Assembly: GCF_006874475.1 (NCBI RefSeq)
Contig: NZ_VIRM01000059.1
Location: 1 to 60,859 of the forward strand
Source: Microbispora hainanensis
GTDB lineage: Bacteria; Actinomycetota; Actinomycetes; Streptosporangiales; Streptosporangiaceae
Direction of reading: 5' to 3'
Length of the DNA stretch: 60,859 bases
Both the position numbers and the translations under genes were made by a program. The number at the start of each line of letters is the position of its first letter. The first letter of the stretch is position 1. This document shows, in pieces, positions 57,713 through 60,859 of this stretch. Under the pieces are notes generated by a model that saw only the letters and a list, made by a program, of their open reading frames with translations, ran no database searches and had not been told where the DNA came from.

Positions 57713-59778
57713 TGTGTTTCCCCGTGCGCCTGCGCCTGGATGGCCGTGATCGCCACGGTGTTGACGATGTCGCCCACGGTCGCGCCGCGGGACAGGTCGT
57801 TGACCGGCTTGCGCAGGCCCTGCAGGACCGGCCCGATCGCGACCGCCCCGGCGCTGCGCTGCACGGCCTTGTAGAGGTTGTTGCCCGTGTTGAGGTCGGG
57901 CACCACGAACACCGTCGCCCGCCCGGCCACCGCGCTGCCGGGCATCTTGGTCCGCGCCACGCTCGGCTCGGCCGCCGCGTCGTACTGGATCGGGCCCTCG
58001 ACGGGAAGGTCCGGCCGCAGCTCGCGCACCCGCGCGGTGGCCTCGCGCACCTTGTCCACCTCGGGCCCCGCCCCGGACTCGCCGGTCGAGTACGACAGCA
58101 TGGCCACGCGCGGCTCGACCCCGAACCTGGCGGCCGTGGCGGCCGACGAGATCGCGATGTCGGCGAGCTGGGCGGCCGTGGGATCGGGGACCACGGCGCA
58201 GTCGCCGTACACGAGGACGCGGTCGGCCAGGCACATGAAGAACACGCTGGACACGACGCCGACGCCCGGCGAGGTCTTGATGATCTCGAACGAGGGCCTG
58301 ATCGTGTGGGCGGTGGTGTGGGCGGCGCCCGAGACCATGCCGTCGGCCAGCCCGAGGTGCACCATCATCGTGCCGAAGTAGGAGACGTCGGTGACGATGT
58401 CGCGGGCCTGCCCGGCCGTCACGCCCTTGTGCGCGCGCAGCCGGGCGTACTCCTCGGCGAACAGCTCGCGCAGCTCCGGGTCGAACGGGCTGACCACGCG
58501 GGCGCCGTCGACGGCCAGGCCCATCGTGGCCGCCGCCAGCCGGATCTCGCGCTCGTCGCCCAGCAGGGTCAGCTCGGCGACGCCCCGGCGCAGCAGGCTG
58601 TCGGCGGCGCGCAGGATCCGCGGCTCGGTGCCCTCCGGCAGCACGATGTGCCTGCGGTCGGCGCGGGCGCGGTCCAGCAGGTCATACTCGAACATGAGCG
58701 GGGTGATCGCGGCGGCCTTGGTGACCTGCAGGCTGCGCAGCAGCGCCCCGCCGTCGACGTGCTCGGCGAAGACCCCGAGCGCGGTGTCGATCTTGCCCTT
58801 GGCGTCCGGGCTGAACCGGCCCTCGGCCTTCGACAGCTTGGTCGCGGTCTCGAACGTGCCGCCGCCGGTCGTGATGATCGGCAGCCGGATGTCCATGCCC
58901 TTCAGGAGACGGACGACGGCGTCCGGCAGCTCCAGCCCGCCGTTGAGGATGATCGCCGACAGGGCGGGGAACGTGGGGGCCTTGTGCGCGGCCAGCAGCC
59001 CCGGCACCAGCGCGGCGGCCCGGTCGGCGGGGACGACGACCGCCAGGCCCTCGGTGAGGCGCTCCAGGATGTTCGGCAGCGACATCGCGCCGATCATCAG
59101 CCCGCCCGTCTCCCGGCCGAGCTGGTCGGCGTCGCCCATGAACAGTTCGCCGTCGCAGGCCGCCATCAGGTCGCTCACCGTCGGCGCGGACAGCCGCCGC
59201 ACCTCCGGCAGGACGTACGCGGGGACGCGGGCGGCGACCTCGTCGACCAGGCCGGGGGCGACCCTCGTGACGACCGTCGCCAGCTCGGTGGCGTGCCGCT
59301 CGGCCAGCTCCTTGCGCGACATCTCGACCGCCGCGGCGATCTCGTCGGGGGTGCGGTCGAGCCCGGTGACGACGTTCATCACCGGCGTGCCCAGGTTGGC
59401 GGCGAGCTCCGCGTTGAACACGAACTCGGTGGGCGCGCCCACGTCGGTGTAGTCGGTGCCGATCACCACGACCGCGTCGCACCGCCCGGCGAGCGCCCGA
59501 TAGCGGGCCAGGATCTCCCCGGTCGCGCGCTCCTCGTCGGCGTGCACCTCCTCATAGGTGACGCCGGTGCACATGGCGTACGGCAGGCCGATCCCGAAGC
59601 GGCTGCGCGCGGTGTTGATCAAGCTGTCCTCGCGGCCCGGCCGGACGACCGGCCGGAACACGCCGACCGTGCCCACCTGACGGGTCAGCAGCTCGATCAT
59701 GCCGAGGGCGATCGTGCCCTTGTTGCTCCTCGCGTCGCCGGCCGCGACGTAAACCCCGATCGCCATTCGCGCAGTCAC
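57709..59778 (-). CDS. pta: Phosphate acetyltransferase
   Basis: A 689-residue class II enzyme that interconverts acetyl-CoA and acetyl phosphate. Its P-loop-like N-terminal domain (VYVAAGDARSNKGTIALGM), DRTT-like middle domain, and C-terminal catalytic part (HIVLPEGTEPRILRAADSLL, DIAISSAATAARFGVEPRVA, FVVPDLNTGNNLYK) are all present. Upstream partner of ackA, with which it forms the overflow and acetate-recovery pathway. Its stop opens the repeat cassette. ATG 59778; an ATG at 59766 is an alternative. Confidence 0.96.
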   Translation of the reverse strand: MTARMAIGVYVAAGDARSNKGTIALGMIELLTRQVGTVGVFRPVVRPGREDSLINTARSRFGIGLPYAMCTGVTYEEVHADEERATGEILARYRALAGRCDAVVVIGTDYTDVGAPTEFVFNAELAANLGTPVMNVVTGLDRTPDEIAAAVEMSRKELAERHATELATVVTRVAPGLVDEVAARVPAYVLPEVRRLSAPTVSDLMAACDGELFMGDADQLGRETGGLMIGAMSLPNILERLTEGLAVVVPADRAAALVPGLLAAHKAPTFPALSAIILNGGLELPDAVVRLLKGMDIRLPIITTGGGTFETATKLSKAEGRFSPDAKGKIDTALGVFAEHVDGGALLRSLQVTKAAAITPLMFEYDLLDRARADRRHIVLPEGTEPRILRAADSLLRRGVAELTLLGDEREIRLAAATMGLAVDGARVVSPFDPELRELFAEEYARLRAHKGVTAGQARDIVTDVSYFGTMMVHLGLADGMVSGAAHTTAHTIRPSFEIIKTSPGVGVVSSVFFMCLADRVLVYGDCAVVPDPTAAQLADIAISSAATAARFGVEPRVAMLSYSTGESGAGPEVDKVREATARVRELRPDLPVEGPIQYDAAAEPSVARTKMPGSAVAGRATVFVVPDLNTGNNLYKAVQRSAGAVAIGPVLQGLRKPVNDLSRGATVGDIVNTVAITAIQAQAHGETQ

Positions 59779-59881
59779 CCCTGTCCAGGCGCGGCCCGAC
59801 GGCCCGCCCAGGAAAGGCTATGCGACGGGCCCTACGGACATACCAGTCGAAGGTCACATCCATAGGGCCTTTTCCCACCCG

Positions 59882-60265
59882 TCACGCGGTCTCACAGGTC
59901 CCGGCGGGAAGGCGGGCGAGGACGCCTTCGAGCCCGCTGCGCACCGTGTCCGGGCCGCCGGTGTCGAGGCCGTATGTGACCTCGTGCCACGGGCCGAGCC
60001 GATGCCACAGCAGTGCCCGTTCGACGAGATCCGGCGCGGCGCCGTACTCCGCCGCGACGGCCCGGGCGAACACCGGCGGGGCGCCGTGGAGCGCCCACGC
60101 CAGGTCGAGCGCGGGCGCTTCCCGCGCCGACGGCGCGCCATGCCGTACGGCCTGCGCCGGGCCGGTCGCGTGCAGGGCCCGCAGGAACGCGCCCAGCGTC
60201 CGTCCGCCCGCGGCGTCGAAGGCCGCGAGCGGCTCACCGGCGACCATCTCGTGCCGTACGACCAA
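59882..60265 (-). pseudogene. Remnant of an APH-type phosphotransferase
   Basis: The readable frame matches only pieces of an aminoglycoside-phosphotransferase-like kinase: VRHEMVAGEPLAAFDAAGG from the lobe junction, joined directly to ALDLAWALHG, which normally follows the active site, and a C-terminal helical end. The HxDxxxxN catalytic loop and the DW metal motif between them are missing. An in-frame TGA lies three codons before the TTG that opens the frame. I read it as a decayed copy with at least one internal deletion, not a working enzyme. Confidence 0.7.
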
Positions 60266-60375
60266 CGGTCTTCACTAGATCACCCCTGCGCCGTCCCAGC
60301 CCAACCCTTTTCCGCCCCGACCCCGGCCTCGAAAGGCCGTGGGCGGACAGGTCGGACACGTGGATCCCGGGTGAT

Positions 60376-60834
60376 TCACACGGCTCGAAGCCATTGATCG
60401 AGGGCGGCGAAGTCTTCGCCGGTGAGTCCCCTGTATGACTCCACGTGGTGAAGGAGAGCCCCGCCGCTGTGGTGCGCGGAAACCCACTCCCTGTCGGCGT
60501 CGGTGATCTCGTCGTCTACCCAGGCGAACGGGCGGCCGCCCGCCCAGTTCACCAGGGTCCGGGTCTTCCAGCAGAGCCCGAACCACTGGTCCTCACGCGT
60601 GTGGTGGTCGGCCGGCTCCGGCCAGCTCACCACTGGCAAACGCGGCAGCCCGATCCGGGGCGCTATCTCGGCATTCGCCTCCTCTTCCCAGGTGGTCGCC
60701 CAGACGAGTTCGCAGGGCAGCGCCGCCAGCCGAGTCCCCACCTCAAAGGTGAGCCGTGCCAGGCGCGAGCCTGGTGAAGCACCCAGCTGTGCGCGTTGGG
60801 CCGCGTCCATGATCGTGGTGTATGAGAAGACCAC
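60376..60834 (-). CDS. HAD-domain protein lacking its N-terminal motif
   Basis: A 152-residue frame matching the C-terminal part of actinomycete HAD hydrolases (PF18143-like): LPCELVWATTWEEEANAEIA, a later WKTRTLVNWA and the acidic motif PFAWVDDEITDADREWV. The first 16 residues replace the DVDG nucleophile strand that homologues have, and a TAG lies seven codons upstream. It is probably truncated and inactive, or it may use a start outside the expected alignment. GTG 60834. The end of the window is close, but the frame closes inside it. Confidence 0.6.
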   Translation of the reverse strand: MVFSYTTIMDAAQRAQLGASPGSRLARLTFEVGTRLAALPCELVWATTWEEEANAEIAPRIGLPRLPVVSWPEPADHHTREDQWFGLCWKTRTLVNWAGGRPFAWVDDEITDADREWVSAHHSGGALLHHVESYRGLTGEDFAALDQWLRAV

Positions 60835-60859
60835 TCGTAATCCGGCGAACTTCTAAGCG

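Overview
The window is about 61 kb of very GC-rich DNA with actinomycete features: GTG starts, dense translationally coupled operons, leaderless genes behind TANNNT -10 boxes, a DUF397/XRE (DUF5753) pair, RsbW-like ATPases, a PGPGW membrane protein and a CU044_5270-type protein next to an ECF sigma factor. I infer a filamentous actinobacterium, most likely Streptosporangiaceae or a relative. Most of it is chromosomal. Only 2.3-5.4 kb looks acquired, and 59.9-60.8 kb looks decayed.

Layout. 0-2.3 kb: secreted I36-type inhibitor; ECF sigma factor with its coupled membrane partner. 2.3-5.4 kb: accessory island with a zinc-motif coiled-coil protein, a MazF/RHH toxin-antitoxin pair, a serine recombinase with an iteron-like GTCCC repeat array, and a 36-residue Trp-rich peptide gene. 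5.8-13.8 kb: PIN-domain protein, lipoprotein, membrane protein, stand-alone SecD-head protein with pentapeptide repeats, alanine dehydrogenase, DUF3105 and DUF305 proteins, alpha/beta hydrolase. 14.0-24.8 kb: peptide-scavenging operon (two serine hydrolases, a dipeptide ABC transporter with a fused permease-ATPase, a COG3375 acetyltransferase) followed by a PucR regulator whose promoter carries the same CCGATCGG site as the operon promoter. 25.0-29.0 kb: DUF6421 - SDR - PLP aldolase operon. 29.1-36.0 kb: membrane protein, two-component system, pseudo-trypsin/zinc-ribbon membrane protein coupled to a Ser/Thr kinase, TetR. 36.1-37.0 kb: VOC and cupin proteins behind a 9-bp dyad. 37.0-40.9 kb: cobalamin or cobinamide uptake operon (BtuFCD plus CbiZ) under a cobalamin riboswitch. 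41.2-46.2 kb: acyltransferase, Gfo/Idh/MocA oxidoreductase, histidine phosphatase, DUF397/XRE/ATPase signalling group. 46.7-56.4 kb: helicase-associated protein, two M20 hydrolases, endonuclease-like phosphatase, F420-type reductase with HxlR regulator, DUF1349, RlpA-like secreted protein with a long leader, GroES-like protein, PGPGW protein. 56.4-59.8 kb: pta-ackA overflow pathway separated by a repeated ribosome-binding-site cassette. 59.9-60.8 kb: remnants of an APH-type kinase and a HAD protein lacking catalytic parts.

How the genes fit together: the 14-25 kb operon imports and cleaves peptides, probably ones containing D-residues, and acylates a product. Alanine dehydrogenase and pta-ackA could link amino-acid carbon to central metabolism. 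The cobalamin operon salvages corrinoids. No rRNA, tRNA, CRISPR array or intact insertion sequence was seen.
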